From Dendrolimus kikuchii (taxonomy: Eukaryota; Arthropoda; Insecta; Lepidoptera; Lasiocampidae): 64,000 nt of DNA. The number at the start of each line of letters is the position of its first letter. Position 1 is the stretch's first letter. The translations under genes were made by a program, and so were the position numbers. Positions 32,140 through 42,906 of the stretch are shown piece after piece. The notes under the pieces were generated by a model. That model had not been told where the DNA came from. It made no database searches and saw nothing but the letters and a program-made list of their open reading frames with translations. The DNA lies in assembly GCA_019925095.2 (NCBI GenBank), contig CM034411.1, positions 15,128,001-15,192,000 on the forward strand. The letters are read 5' to 3'.

Positions 32140-32451
32140 TTTTTTTTTATTGCAGGAGATCAGCAGACAGGCAGACGGCCCAATTGATGGAAAGCGGTTA
32201 ACATCGCCTATGGACATTTGCAACACCAAAGTTGCTACAAATGCGCTGCTGCTCTCTTAAGAGAGACTGAAACCTGGTCACTAATGCCGGAACACAACCC
32301 AAGGTTGTTATGGCGACATACTTTAGACCAGGGGTGGTAGCCATCCAGTCGGGCAAATGCCCTACCACCTGGCTGTGGGTTGTTAAGTCGCCTCTTACGA
32401 CAGGCCGCCCGGCCGCAGGAAATTGTATTCTTTCTCCGTTCCTGCACGGAT
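32140..32451 (-). mobile_element. SINE-B copy, full length, inverted
   Basis: From poly(T)-ATTGCAGGAGATC to CGTTCCTGCACGGAT. Both termini are intact. No clear TSD. Confidence 0.88.
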
Positions 32452-32996
32452 AGGTTCTTATTGAACTACAATAGATTTGTGAGAAAAAACTAAACTAATT
32501 CGCGAAATGTGACTTCTCGTCAGTTCTTGGGTTGTGATGTGACATTTGATTTCAAAATTTTTCACATACGCAAATTACAACAATTTTTACGACGTCAGGC
32601 CGTAATATCACGTCACCTATTGACTAAAGAAAGTCATTATGAAACATCATTGTGGTTGTTGAAAATCTTACTAAGGATACCTCGCACGACTACCTACGTA
32701 CGTTGAAAATAAAACTGCAAATCTTCATTTGCCAAAACTTTCAAAAAATTAAGAAGTGAAACTTTTTTAGCCATAGTAGTGAATTCTTTCGATGAGCACG
32801 AAAAAGCGTGACACCGTGAATTTAATAACTTAAACACTATGCTCATAAAAATAGAGTTAGAAATATTTTGAAATTTTGAAGTTCATAAATCAAATTGAAC
32901 CTGGAGCATTTGTTTCCTATTTTAGTTATCATTAGCCTCTCGTGTCATCCGTTAAAAGTGATAACATGGATTATTATTAATATGTGTTATAATGTA
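32452..32996. other. Unassigned, possible old M-like scrap
   Basis: ACACTATGCTCATAAAAATAG near 32834 recalls ACACTGTGCTCATACAGATAG in the M element at 57036. The rest is unassigned. Confidence 0.35.
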
Positions 32997-33209
32997 TCCT
33001 AATAATATTATAAACGAGAAAGTTTGTAAGAATATATGGATGTATGTATGTTTGTTACTCTTTCACACAAAAACTACTGAATGGATTTTGATGAAATTTT
33101 ACAATAATATAGCTTACACATAGGCTATAATTTATAAAGATATAGTGTGAATTATCCAAAATGTAACGATTTTCCATCACCACGCGGGGAGACCGCGGGG
33201 CGCAGCTAG
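32997..33209 (+). mobile_element. Hel-N Helitron
   Basis: TCCTAATAATATTATAAACG to CGGGGCGCAGCTAG followed by T. The body has AAAAACTACTGAATGGATTT. A single copy here. Confidence 0.7.
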
Positions 33210-33644
33210 TCTTAAATATGTAATATATGACAAGTAAGATTTTGCATTAAATTATAAAATAACTTTTGAGCTTGGTATAAATATTATAAAAATGATAAAC
33301 CTTATAATTAACCAAATACTCCTGATACTCTATATTTATCTCATTCTCTCGTAGGCTACTTTTCTGAAGTTTTACTTCTGCCGTATGTGAATTGCACACA
33401 CACTTTTTCTTTTGTAAATATACACAGATATCTCATAACTTAGCAATATGAATAGATTTAGGTGTACTAATTGTATTTTTTTTTCAAATCAAATAATTTA
33501 TTGCATAAAAACAAGGTAGTTATACAAATAGGTGTTATTATTTTATAATGATCACATGTTATTTACCGGTTCGGCGTACAATTTTTTAAAACTTATAATA
33601 CTATATAGGTACATACTTATTTATTTAGTGTTAATTATTATTAC

Positions 33645-34193
33645 TAATTTGGGGAATAGTGTGAATGGAGCGTTAGGTAAACTTCTAGGCGCTAAGAACC
33701 TCAGCCAGAAGGCCCAGCTTGCTATACACAACGCGGTGCTGGTACCTACGCTCACGTATGGAAGAGAGCATGAAAGTAGAGTAAACGCGGTCGAGATGCG
33801 AGCACTGCGCAAAATCTGCGGTGTGACGCTCGCGGACCGCGTTCGTAATACCGAAGTAACAAAGAGAGTGTCGGGGTGGAGGTAAGGAAAGGAATGCTCC
33901 GGTGGTTCGGGCATGTGGAAAGAAGGCACGATGAAAGAATGACTAAACAGATATACAATGCAAAAGTGGATGGATACAGAAGTCGTGGAAGGCCACGACA
34001 CACCTTCCATGATCAAATTGATCGTGTACTAGCAAAAGGTGATGTCAGGAGCCTTAAGAACAGACGAGCGTGCATGACAAGAGCTATGAATGTCAAAGAA
34101 GCGAGTGAGGTGTGTAAGAATAAGCCTGAATAGCGCTCTGTTGTTCTTGCCTACTCCGCAAGGGAACTGGCGTGAAGTTATGTATGTATGTAT
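33645..34193 (+). mobile_element. RTE-a 3' fragment
   Basis: From AATTTGGGGAATAGTGTGAA to ATGT repeats. Encodes NGALGKLLGAKNLSQKAQLA, then a deletion within TYGSESWVWK and frame breaks near 33880 and at a TAG near 34131. The left and right flanks share ACTAAT. Confidence 0.85.
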
Positions 34194-34609
34194 TACTACT
34201 AATGTTTCAATCTTATAGTTATGTATAACCTTAAATTTAACAAAATACTAAACAATACACAATTTAAATTTACATATGTTTCTAATGATAGTAGTATGGT
34301 ACAATTGCTTTTACTACTACTTACTTACTACTTTTTACACTATTAATATGTAGATTTAAGAATTCGGAGAATCACTATGTGAACTAGCCCTTACTTATCA
34401 TTTACGAATTTTTAGTTGGCTCATATGCTTAGTATGCATTACTTTTTAGTGCGTCCCTGAAAATCGATAACAATAACATTTATCGATATGCCCAGCTCTA
34501 ATATGGTGATAATTGTGCGGTTATTGCTAACACAAGTAGCTTTTCACGTGATGTTTGCAGTTCCTTTAATAGTATCGATATTAGACTACCTTGACCCTTA
34601 TCAAAATCA

Positions 34610-34872
34610 AATTAAAAAGTTTTTATTCAAGATAAGTTCCACTGGAGAACACTTTTAGAAGGGCATATAGGTCAAAATTTAAATCTACTTCCATTCTATG
34701 TACACCGCTTCGCAACGTGTTATCGCTGTTTAAAGAAGAAGAATCGGCAAGAAACTCCCCAGCAACACGTCTAGCTAAAAATTTTTTTTTTTCATTATAA
34801 TTATTTAACTTACTTTTTAAATACATACAGAAGTTGTTATACAATTACTTTCAAAAAATCTATGGAGTTGTA
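34610..34872 (-). mobile_element. Repeat R: LINE 3' tail
   Basis: The minus strand ends GTGTTCTCCAGTGGAACTTA then TTGAATAAAAA. The body has TACACCGCTTCGCAACGTG and AAGAAACTCCCCAGCAACAC. The second copy is 58847-59140. Confidence 0.65.
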
Positions 34873-34899
34873 AGAAAAAAAATGTTAGCAATTCACACT

Positions 34900-34942
34900 G
34901 CGACATATCTCAATAGATAAGAAATCTATTGAGATATGTCGC
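34900..34942. repeat. Perfect 19-bp hairpin
   Basis: GCGACATATCTCAATAGAT, a 5-nt loop (34919-34923), then its exact complement. Function unknown. Confidence 0.85.
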
Positions 34943-35024
34943 ACCTTATCGATATTAGGACATCACTAATTAGGCCTCTACGAAAAGTTTAAATAAAATT
35001 TCATCAAAATAGATTGACTTTGAG

Positions 35025-35265
35025 GTGGTGGAGACGTGCTGGGAACATTATCTTGATTACAATCTCCTAGGCCGGCTCGATCGTTATAACACCACGCTCT
35101 CACAGAATATCAGCGTGAAACGGTTAGGCTTGAGCTAATCTTGTTTCGTATGAATGAGAGTGCCGTTGGCCCAATTTCCTCCCACTCCTGTATTCCTGCT
35201 TTCCTATGCCATCCCCTCATTCCACTCCCCTTTAGGGATGATACGACTAAGTGGGGGAGTGAGAT
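35025..35265 (+). mobile_element. Tail-I LINE 3' UTR, upstream part
   Basis: ACCACGCTCTCACAGAATATC, then GCGTGAAACGGTTAGGC and GAGCTAATCTTGTTTCG match 48750-48815. Confidence 0.55.
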
Positions 35266-35794
35266 GCAATGCTCCTCCATCTCAAAGGTAAGATCTTCCG
35301 CCGAGGCTATTAGCATGCCTCTTAGGCCTAGCTTCGACAATTTTGAAGTGAAACTTCTTTAAAATCGTTGTGATTTGAAACTCGATGAAACGAAAAAGCG
35401 CAAATAAATCTGTAGGACTAAGCCTGCGAGAGAATGAGACAGAATCATTAATCATTTAAGAATCCCTCCCACCCCGTGTCCCACTTTGTTTCACTTCTAT
35501 TGCGTGTGAACTGCACACACACATTTTTTTTGTCTAGGATCCAGCTGAATATCCACAGATGGCTGTTTCAGCGATACCCAGCTTGGTGGGCTTCCCGACT
35601 ATGTGGGAGCGAAGACGTACCTACTGCGAGGTCCGATCTTCGCTCGACCGCTGCGGGAGGGAGATGACTCTTAACGGACGAAGCTAGGCGCGACCATTAT
35701 TATTAGAAATTTATATATATTCTTTGTACGCATCAGGAATTGTTTGCGTCTAGAATAATTGCACAGCGCCATCTATTAGCCTGTAAGTGTTCCA
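35266..35794. other. Unassigned repeat scraps
   Basis: GTGTGAACTGCACACACACA near 35506 recurs near 33392. GAAGTGAAACTTC near 35346 recurs at 24099. Confidence 0.35.
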
Positions 35795-36005
35795 CTACAT
35801 CCCTATCCCATCTCTCTATGGATATAGAGTGGATGGGACGATTCCTCTTGTCTGATCCCTCTATCACATCTTTGTTCAGGCCCTTCTATCCTATCCTAAA
35901 GGCTAGCAACCCCTTAGCATCGTCACCGGTGTTGCAAACGTCTTTAGACGACGCTAACCACTTTCCATTAGCTGGGCCGTCTGCCTGCTTCACAACTAAA
36001 AATTA
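35795..36005 (+). mobile_element. Tail-I LINE 3' end
   Basis: CCTATCCCATCTCTC stretch, ACCGGTGTTGCAAACGTC, CCACTTTCCATTAGCTGGG and CGTCTGCCTGCTTCACAAC. Possibly the continuation of 35025-35265 after an insertion. Confidence 0.55.
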
Positions 36006-36252
36006 ATAACGAATTTAGCCGTCATAACAAATACATTTAGTACACGAAATACCTAATAATTAAATAATGATAATATTATTGTAAATAATAACAGAAGGCA
36101 GAAAATTGTATGTAGGAAGATAAACAAGTTTTCCTTTTATTAGAAAAAAAAAACTAGTCACGAAAACAACACTACAATAACGCTTTTTTTTTTATAAAAT
36201 AGGAAAAATAATACTAGGAAAATAGGAAAGATATTTCTTATTTTAATTGTAT

Positions 36253-36707
36253 TGTTACATGCCGACAAAACTGAATGCACACCTGCCTGCCATAAAGCAC
36301 AGTTTATTACCTTCCCGCATTTGGACTTCTTTTGTTTACTTAGAAAAACAGCCTATTGTGTATTGTACTAGTTTATGGCCGTTCGCAGGAATAATTAAGC
36401 AAGTGTGCGGATTACGTTTTCTGGGAAATTGCGTCGACGCTTGGCAGGTAGACATATTCTATTTGTATAGTTTAGTATAAAACAATGTCCGAACGGAAGG
36501 GTGAGGCAGTCAAAGCGATAACACGAGCGAGGCAAGACGTGTGTACATTTAGTGACGGACTTTGCGCGTGTTATTGAATTGTGCATTACATTTGGGCTTA
36601 TTGCGTCCGTTTATATTTGTACCTGTGTTATACGTGTTTGTATAGTTCTAATAAATTCTACAGTAATCCCAACGGCATTTTTAATTCGAGTCCTGCAACT
36701 CGTAACA
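36253..36707 (+). mobile_element. Solo LTR, second copy
   Basis: 455 bp from TGTTACATGCCGAC to AACTCGTAACA, flanked by GTAT at 36249-36252 and 36708-36711. Same family as 15771-16283 (shared GTGACGGACTTTGCGCGTGT and AGTTCTAATAAA). The ~58-bp length difference comes from internal indels. Confidence 0.87.
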
Positions 36708-36827
36708 GTATGTTTAAATTAAACTACACTATATAATATACTAAAGTAACTTTAAAAAATACAACTAAATGTTAATAAATGAAACTAAAAGTAATCTATA
36801 TATACAAATAAAATTAAGCTATAGAAT

Positions 36828-37035
36828 CTAGTACCAGTCAGTTGGAAACGTGCCCAAAAGACTGGCCACATTGCCTCGCTGAATGGCAACGCTAATGCGT
36901 TGCCCGAGGTATAGACCAGTCTTTAAGTCACGTGAGACATCCACCAAACGTTTGGCTATGTCTCAATAAAGCTTGTGCGCCTCAGGCCTTCATGGTCCCA
37001 GGGTCTCAAGCCCAAAAGCCATTTCAGATGGCTGA
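36828..37035 (-). pseudogene. Nuclease-like mobile-element ORF scrap
   Basis: The minus strand reads GLYLGQRISVAIQRGNVASL then LGTFPTDWY and a stop, closely matching the end of 20090-20595. The upstream part is frame-damaged near 37005. Confidence 0.6.
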
Positions 37036-37142
37036 GTATTAATGTATAAAAATCCTACATGACTAGATGGTACTAAAGTGATAAGATAAAATAATGCATA
37101 ATAACATATAGCAACTTCTGACGGCCTACCTCACTGAAATTG

Positions 37143-37463
37143 TTTTTTATTTTATTTTTTATTGCACTAGTTCAGCAGACCGGCAGACGGCCCACTTGAT
37201 GGAAAGCGGTTACCATCGCCTATGGACATTTGTAACACCAAAGGTGCTACAAATGCGCTGTTGCTCTCTTAATGGAGAGTGGAACCTGGTCACTAATGCC
37301 GGAACAGAACTCAAGGTTGTTATGGCGACATACTTTAGACCAGGGGTGGTAGCCATCCAGTCGAGCAAATGCCCTACCAACCGGCTGTGGGTTGTTTTAT
37401 CGCCTCTTACGACAGACCGCCCGGCCGCAGGAAATTGTATTCTTTCTCCGTTCCTGCACGGAT
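37143..37463 (-). mobile_element. SINE-B copy nested in tSINE2, inverted
   Basis: Poly(T) start to CGTTCCTGCACGGA. TGAAAT on both sides is a probable short TSD. Confidence 0.88.
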
Positions 37464-37499
37464 GAAATGCAGAGGCTCCGGGTTCTATTCCTAACATGC

Positions 37500-37635
37500 A
37501 GTCTCCTTTAAGAGAGCAGCAGCGCATTTGTAGCACCTTTGTTGTTGCAAATGTCCATAGGCGATGGTAACCGCTTTCCATCTAGTGGGCCGTCTGCCTG
37601 TCTGCTGAACTCCTGCAATAAAAAAATAAAAAAAT
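37500..37635 (+). mobile_element. SINE-B 3' half nested in tSINE2
   Basis: Starts at TCTCCTTTAAGAGAGCAGC, 5'-truncated, and ends CAATAAAAAAATAAAAAAA. ATGC on both sides restores the SINE sequence. Confidence 0.82.
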
Positions 37636-37786
37636 GCTAAATTTCTTAAAGGTACTAACCTTCGTTTACTATTGTCTGGGTGTCTTATACGGGCCCCAGA
37701 GTGGTCCGTTGCATATTACCCGTAACACAAGCGTAACTTGCTTAATATGGTAATATGCAATATGTGTATTTGTCGGCCGCGTCTAT

Positions 37787-38062
37787 TTTTAATGCGAAGC
37801 TGGCAATCAGGCAGAAGGCCCACCTGATGGAAGGTGGTTACGGTTCGCAATACCAGGGGCGTTGCCAACGCGTTGCCAGCCACTTAGGAATATTATAACG
37901 CCCTTCTTAAACCACCTCATGTCATAGCGCATAGGGAAAAGAACTTCGGCAGGAAGTTCCCACTAAACCCTTGTAGTACGCGGAACAAACATTCTAAAAA
38001 ACTGTTGCGTGGTTGAGCGTTGAAGGAAATGAGGGTGAACTTCCCGGCGATGGCAAGTTCGC
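37787..38062 (-). pseudogene. LINE-H RT C-terminus with tail
   Basis: The minus strand encodes FFRMFVPRTTRV, LPAEVLFPMRYDMRWFKKG and GWQRVGNAPGIANR. It continues straight into the tail CACCTTCCATCAGGTGGGCC and TTCTGCCTGATTGCCAGC. This joins the coding end to the tail that SINE-B also carries. Confidence 0.75.
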
Positions 38063-38156
38063 AACACCAGGTACGTAGCTAACGTGTTGCCACCCTATAA
38101 AATAGTGGGGATGGGATACGAAGATGGTACGGGAGGAACGGACAGGAAGAATGGAA

Positions 38157-38386
38157 TCTTATACTAATATATAAAGCTGAAGAGTTTGTTTGTTTGTTTA
38201 AACGCGCTAATCTCAGGTACCACTGGTCTAATTTGAAAAATTCTTTCAGTGTTGGATAGCCCATTTATTGAGGCTATATATCATCACGCTAAGACCAACA
38301 GGAGCGGAGCACCAATGAAGAATATTTCAAAATCTGGGGGGCTTTGAAAACAAATTCCACGCGGACGGTGTCGCGGGCACAGCTAG
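38157..38386 (+). mobile_element. Hel-C Helitron
   Basis: TCTTATACTAATATATAAAG to GTCGCGGGCACAGCTAG. A short deletion near 38268 removes part of the GGAAGGCTATAGG block. Confidence 0.82.
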
Positions 38387-39736
38387 TATGGAATAAAATG
38401 GGGTATAGAATAGTATATAGTACATAAGTATAGATTTAAGGCCCACACTGCATATGCACTTCCTCACAACACCAGCATGTAACAGATACACTCTACATTA
38501 GTATAAGTTTAGTATTAAAACTAGAATAAATTAATATAATAAGTTATTCGTAAGACACATACACCTCAACACAAAAATCAATAAATTAATGTCACACACA
38601 AGAACCAAAATAACTAATAAGCGTGTTAAATTCAAAAAATTAAATCTAGAAATTAAGTTGTAAAAAAAGGGTACGGAACTCGAGTCCGTAGAGTTGTTAA
38701 AATTATTTAAAAAAAAATTGGGTATAGAACAGGTAGAAAAATTTACAAAACTCCATATAAGCTGTTCTTCCTTACTTCTCCGCACCATACTTTTGACCCA
38801 TATATGCCCAGGGCCTTCTATTCAAAATGACGTATAGCAGACCTGTAGAAGTAAATATAGGAACCTGCTGTTAATAGGACGCAATGAGACCTAAAACAGT
38901 AGCACACACGTCACCTGGGAGCGAGTTAAAATGACGTACGGAAGCGATCGCCTACCGCAAGTGCCGCTGAGACGCCGTTTCCATTGTCCGACACGACATC
39001 ACTATTCACAACGCTAAATCAGGCAAGCCCTAGAGTTTTATCGTATGCGATCTAAATAAAAACAATAACTTTAATAGCAGGATGTTACAATTAATAATAG
39101 AAATAACAAGACACTAACTGGCACTTGAGTTTGGTGCGTTTTTACAAGATGCATACAGGAATGTTTGCCAATCAGTTACAAAAGACATTTAGACTAAATC
39201 GCTTGGAAAGGGCCCCTACGTGACAGCCTTTGAGATCTGGGATATTCTTATAACCCTTGCTCAAGGATGAAGTAACAACCAGAAAATGAAATTCCTGATT
39301 GTAGCGTTTGCTGTTGTATTTTTGCTATATTATAAAAACAGGCAAATCTGAAATTATTAAGATAATAATTTTCTCAGAGATTCTATAAATATAATAATAA
39401 CAGTAAATTGGCAGATAAATACGGACATAAATAACACACACTTAGCTCTCCCATCTATTACCGTGAAATACCACCACGATTAGTGGTGATATTTTGATCT
39501 GTTCAAAATGTGCTTGCATAATCTTGATCATTATTAGACATAAGCGACGTGCAAGCATAAGATGTGCTCCAATGCTCACAATTATACACAACAATAGCAG
39601 TAATCAAAACTGATTTGGACTTACTGAATTTCATAACTATTATTTTATCCGTATGTATGTATTAGATAACAAAAACTCAACTAGCCCAAACTACTCAGAT
39701 GAATTGTATGGGACCCGCTCTGCTGTTGTAGTTTAA
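38387..39736. other. Low-repeat stretch, small ORF noted
   Basis: About 1.3 kb without recognised elements. A 21-codon frame at 39286-39351 starts MKFLIVAFAVVFLLYY, which looks like a signal peptide. No downstream exon or TATA context could be established. The minus frame at 38531-38788 is unrecognised. Confidence 0.35.
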
Positions 39737-39938
39737 TCTATACTAATATTATAAAGAGGTAAAGTTTGTGAGTTTGTAACGTTGTAAGGGGTAATCTCTG
39801 GATTTACAAAACCGATTTTAGAAAATTCTTTTACTGTTGGAAACCTACTTAAATAGGGAGTGTCATAGGCTATATAACATGATGCTATATACCACGGGAG
39901 CGGGACAAAGCGCGGATGAAACCACACCGGGCTGCTAG
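39737..39938 (+). mobile_element. Hel-E Helitron
   Basis: TCTATACTAATATTATAAAG to CACACCGGGCTGCTAG followed by T. The body has GGGGTAATCTCTGGATTTAC. Confidence 0.75.
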
Positions 39939-40051
39939 TTATTATACATATAAAGATCAAAGATGTTAGCGCAGATCGGAGTCCGTTTACGAACTGAGTT
40001 ATTACAATGTTTGAAATAACTTATAATAAAAGTACTGTCAACAGGGAAATA

Positions 40052-40161
40052 TTAGGTTGGGGAAAAAGTTTCTTCGCATTTTATATAAAAATTCAAAAGG
40101 TTTTTTTATAAAGTTATTTACATTTGACTAAAGTATGTAGGTGCCATTTTGTTCGATAACT
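40052..40161 (+). mobile_element. mariner transposon 5' end
   Basis: TTAGGTTGGGGAAAAAGTTT then CTTCGCATTTT is a mariner-type inverted terminal repeat next to a TA, followed by GTGCCATTTTGTTCGATAAC, leader sequence typical of mariners. No transposase remains. Confidence 0.75.
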
Positions 40162-40489
40162 ATATATACTATGAGACTGTGTATAGACCGAACATGAACT
40201 GTCTTTAATACAAGAGCTACCATCTTTTTTTTATCATATCATGGCTTATATAGCTAACACAAAACCGAGTACGTAAGTAAGAAAGTAAGAACGATAAGTA
40301 AATATAAGTTCAAATCCCACTGCTTGAAGTTCGTGCAATTTAATACAAATAAAAAAAATATCGTGTTAAATTTATCGTATTAGTTTTGTGAATGCGAACC
40401 CACAAACTCTTCCCCTTGCGAATAAACAATTACCCATTATACTTGCTCCTCGCCTCGCGAGTCAAGACACATGCTCTTACGCAGATTTA

Positions 40490-40990
40490 CAATCTATACT
40501 ATAATAAATCTGTAAATGGATCGAGTTTGTACCGTGCGTTTAAAAATATGAAAAAAATCAGGGGGGCTATTTCGGACTAGGAGATTCTGAAATTGCAATT
40601 TTTAGAATTTTTGTCTGTCTGACTGTTAGAGAATTACGTGAAAACTACTGAATGGATTTAAATGAAACTCGACACAGAGCAAGCTTATATCCCGGGGCGT
40701 AACTTAGGATAATTTTTATCTCAATAAATAACGCCGTCTACGCGGGATAGACGAAAATATCAAATATGATGGCGCTTCAATCGCATCTTTTTTGAAAACT
40801 ACAGAACGTATATGAACGAAAATCGACATAACGGTTGCTTATATCCCGAGTTAACACTTAGGATACTTTTTATCCCTATCAATAACGTCGGTTGCATGGA
40901 AAACGTAGACGGACTACAAAATAGATGGCGCTTCAATCGCGTCTTTTCAATTCACTAACAAATGCCTACGTTCTCCTAAACATCAACAGT
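40490..40990 (+). mobile_element. Hel-F Helitron with internal duplication
   Basis: TCTATACTATAATAAATCTG start. GATGGCGCTTCAATCGC occurs twice, near 40769 and 40924, and CTTATATCCC twice, so the interior is duplicated. The CTAG end is not found. Confidence 0.55.
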
Positions 40991-41111
40991 CTAATTCATA
41001 GAGAGTTAGTGTAATTTTGAACGCTACTTTAAGAACCATTAAGAAGCGAATAGACCGTAATTGTATTACTTCAAATCAGGTTGGCTTCGACTCATGTCTT
41101 TGTTTATTATT

Positions 41112-41430
41112 TATTTAGGTTTATGACTTGGCAGCTAGGTCTTTAAGCCAGAACTTAGATTACAATATAGTTTCTTCATTTTCTTAAGCCTATGTATAGT
41201 TCAGCTGAACTGTAGATTATCGACTGACGCCATTCAACGGAGTTCTTGTGACAACTCGAAAGACCAGATTTGACTATAGAGGTCACATTTCTCACAAAAA
41301 CACATAATTACTACTCAAAAACTATCAATATCCTACAACTATTGTTCATTTTAGAGTAATTTTACACATTTTTAGAAAATAAAATTGCACAGCACAACAT
41401 CTCCTTTCAGTTCCCGCCAAAAACTCCATG
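41112..41430 (+). repeat. Repeat G
   Basis: TTAGGTTTATGACTTGGCAG to CTTTCAGTTCCCGCCAAAAA, as at 31165. Confidence 0.7.
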
Positions 41431-41685
41431 TCTTTGTTTTCCTTGGCAGTTGTCTAGATTATATGGACATAGTTTTTTTTGGTATTATTATATGTAAAAA
41501 ACAGAATTAAGTCTTTGTGTCAGTAAAATAAAGCTGCTGTCTACAGTTTGACACGCGGCCTAGCCATGGGTCAAACTAGTCAAATATACATATTTTACTA
41601 TTTATACTTGTGAATTTACTAGAATTTAAGATAATGACATATATTAAAACGCATTTTAAGACTCATTTGTTATTTACTTGTACCG

Positions 41686-41998
41686 TTTTTTTTTTATTGC
41701 AGGAGATCAGCAGACAGGCAGACGGCCCACTTGATGGAAAGCGGTTACCATCGCCTATGGACATTTGCAACACCAAAGTTGCTACAAATGCGCTGCTGCT
41801 CTCTGAAGGGAAACTGGAAGCTGGTCACTAATGCCGGAACACAACTCAAGGTTGTTATGGCGACATACCTTAGACCAGAGTTGGTAGCCATCCAGTCGGG
41901 AAAATGCCCTACCACCTGGCTGTGGGTTGTTTTGTCGCCTATTACGATAGGCCGCCCGGCCGCAGGAAATTGTATTCTTTCTCCGTTCCTGCACGGAT
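41686..41998 (-). mobile_element. SINE-B copy, full length, inverted
   Basis: Poly(T)-ATTGCAGGAGATC to CGTTCCTGCACGGAT, directly abutting an RTE-a scrap. The 121-, 92- and 81-codon frames over it are chance. Confidence 0.87.
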
Positions 41999-42066
41999 CT
42001 TTGACATTCATAGCTCTTGTCATGCACGCTCGTCTGTTCTTAAGGCTCCTGACATCACCTTCTGCT
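41999..42066 (-). mobile_element. RTE-a internal scrap
   Basis: Complement of the codons for EGDVRSLKNRRACMTRAMNV. No 3' tail, so not a separate retrotransposition; more likely a rearranged piece. Confidence 0.75.
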
Positions 42067-42240
42067 GGATATATAATAAGTTGCCAAAAACGATAATTAA
42101 GGAAGAAAATTTGAATTCATCCAAGAGGAAGCCATCTGAAAGGTTAATTATAATTAACCATTCTATACATAACCGAGAAAACTGGTCTTTTGATACATAC
42201 CGTTATTTATTATTGCAATTGAATTCATTGAAATCTTAAA
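42067..42240 (+). pseudogene. Jockey/CR1-like LINE C-terminus
   Basis: IYNKLPKTIIKEENLNSSKR, then a terminal WSFDTYRYLLLQLNSLKS before the TAA. The YNKLP block is the usual C-terminal signature. Compare 17010 and 60143. Confidence 0.5.
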
Positions 42241-42394
42241 TTTTTATTGCCTTAACTTTAATTAGTTTCGTTTATGTCACATTCTAAAACCTTGTGTTAT
42301 TTTTTAAAGTTAACGGTATACGGACTAAATTTCAAAAATACAATCTTATAATAATTGGGAACGTCAGCACTTAAATATTATGGATGTTATGTTA

Positions 42395-42906
42395 TCTATA
42401 CATATAAAACAAAGTCCTGTTAGTTACAACATGTATGAGTCAAGAACGGCTGGTCCAATTTTTATGATTTTTGTGTTTTTGGAATTGTCTTCGTCCGGAA
42501 TAGGAGAATAAGTATTAAAAGATGATATTCATCAATAACAAAATAATATCATAAAAAAAACATCAGCCAGAACATCAGTCTAGCCATTCATTTGTTATGA
42601 TATTTCCCGGCCGATTTCACCAATGGTGACTGCATTTGAACTCATTTTCATTTGTCTAATTTAAGTGAATTATTTGTGTGTGCTCAAGTGGATCCCGGGA
42701 TGGTTTAGATTTACGATTGGACCCGGTGGGTGGCGCCGCTGAACACCTCTTCTACGGTGGGACCGATTTTGATGATTTTTTTGTGTTTTTTCATGTAGAT
42801 TCGAGAATGTTTTAGATTAACAATTGGTCCCGGATGATGGCGCATGCAATCGGTTTCTAGATTTTTATTTTTTAAGGTCAAGACAACGTCTGTCGCGTAC
42901 AGCTAG
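42395..42906 (+). mobile_element. Hel-D Helitron with internal duplication
   Basis: TCTATACATATAAAAC start, TGTCGCGTACAGCTAG end. GATGGTTTAGATTTACGATTG and TGTTTTAGATTAACAATTGG are two versions of one internal block. Confidence 0.72.

Larger units (their letters stand above)
37115..37790 (+). mobile_element. tSINE2 split by two SINE-B insertions
   Basis: Pieces are GACGGCCTACCTCACTG (near 37120-37137), GCAGAGGCTCCGGGTTCTAT (near 37470) and TACTATTGTCTGGGTG to TTTGTCGGCC (37636-37790). The order matches 61005-61246. Confidence 0.75.
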
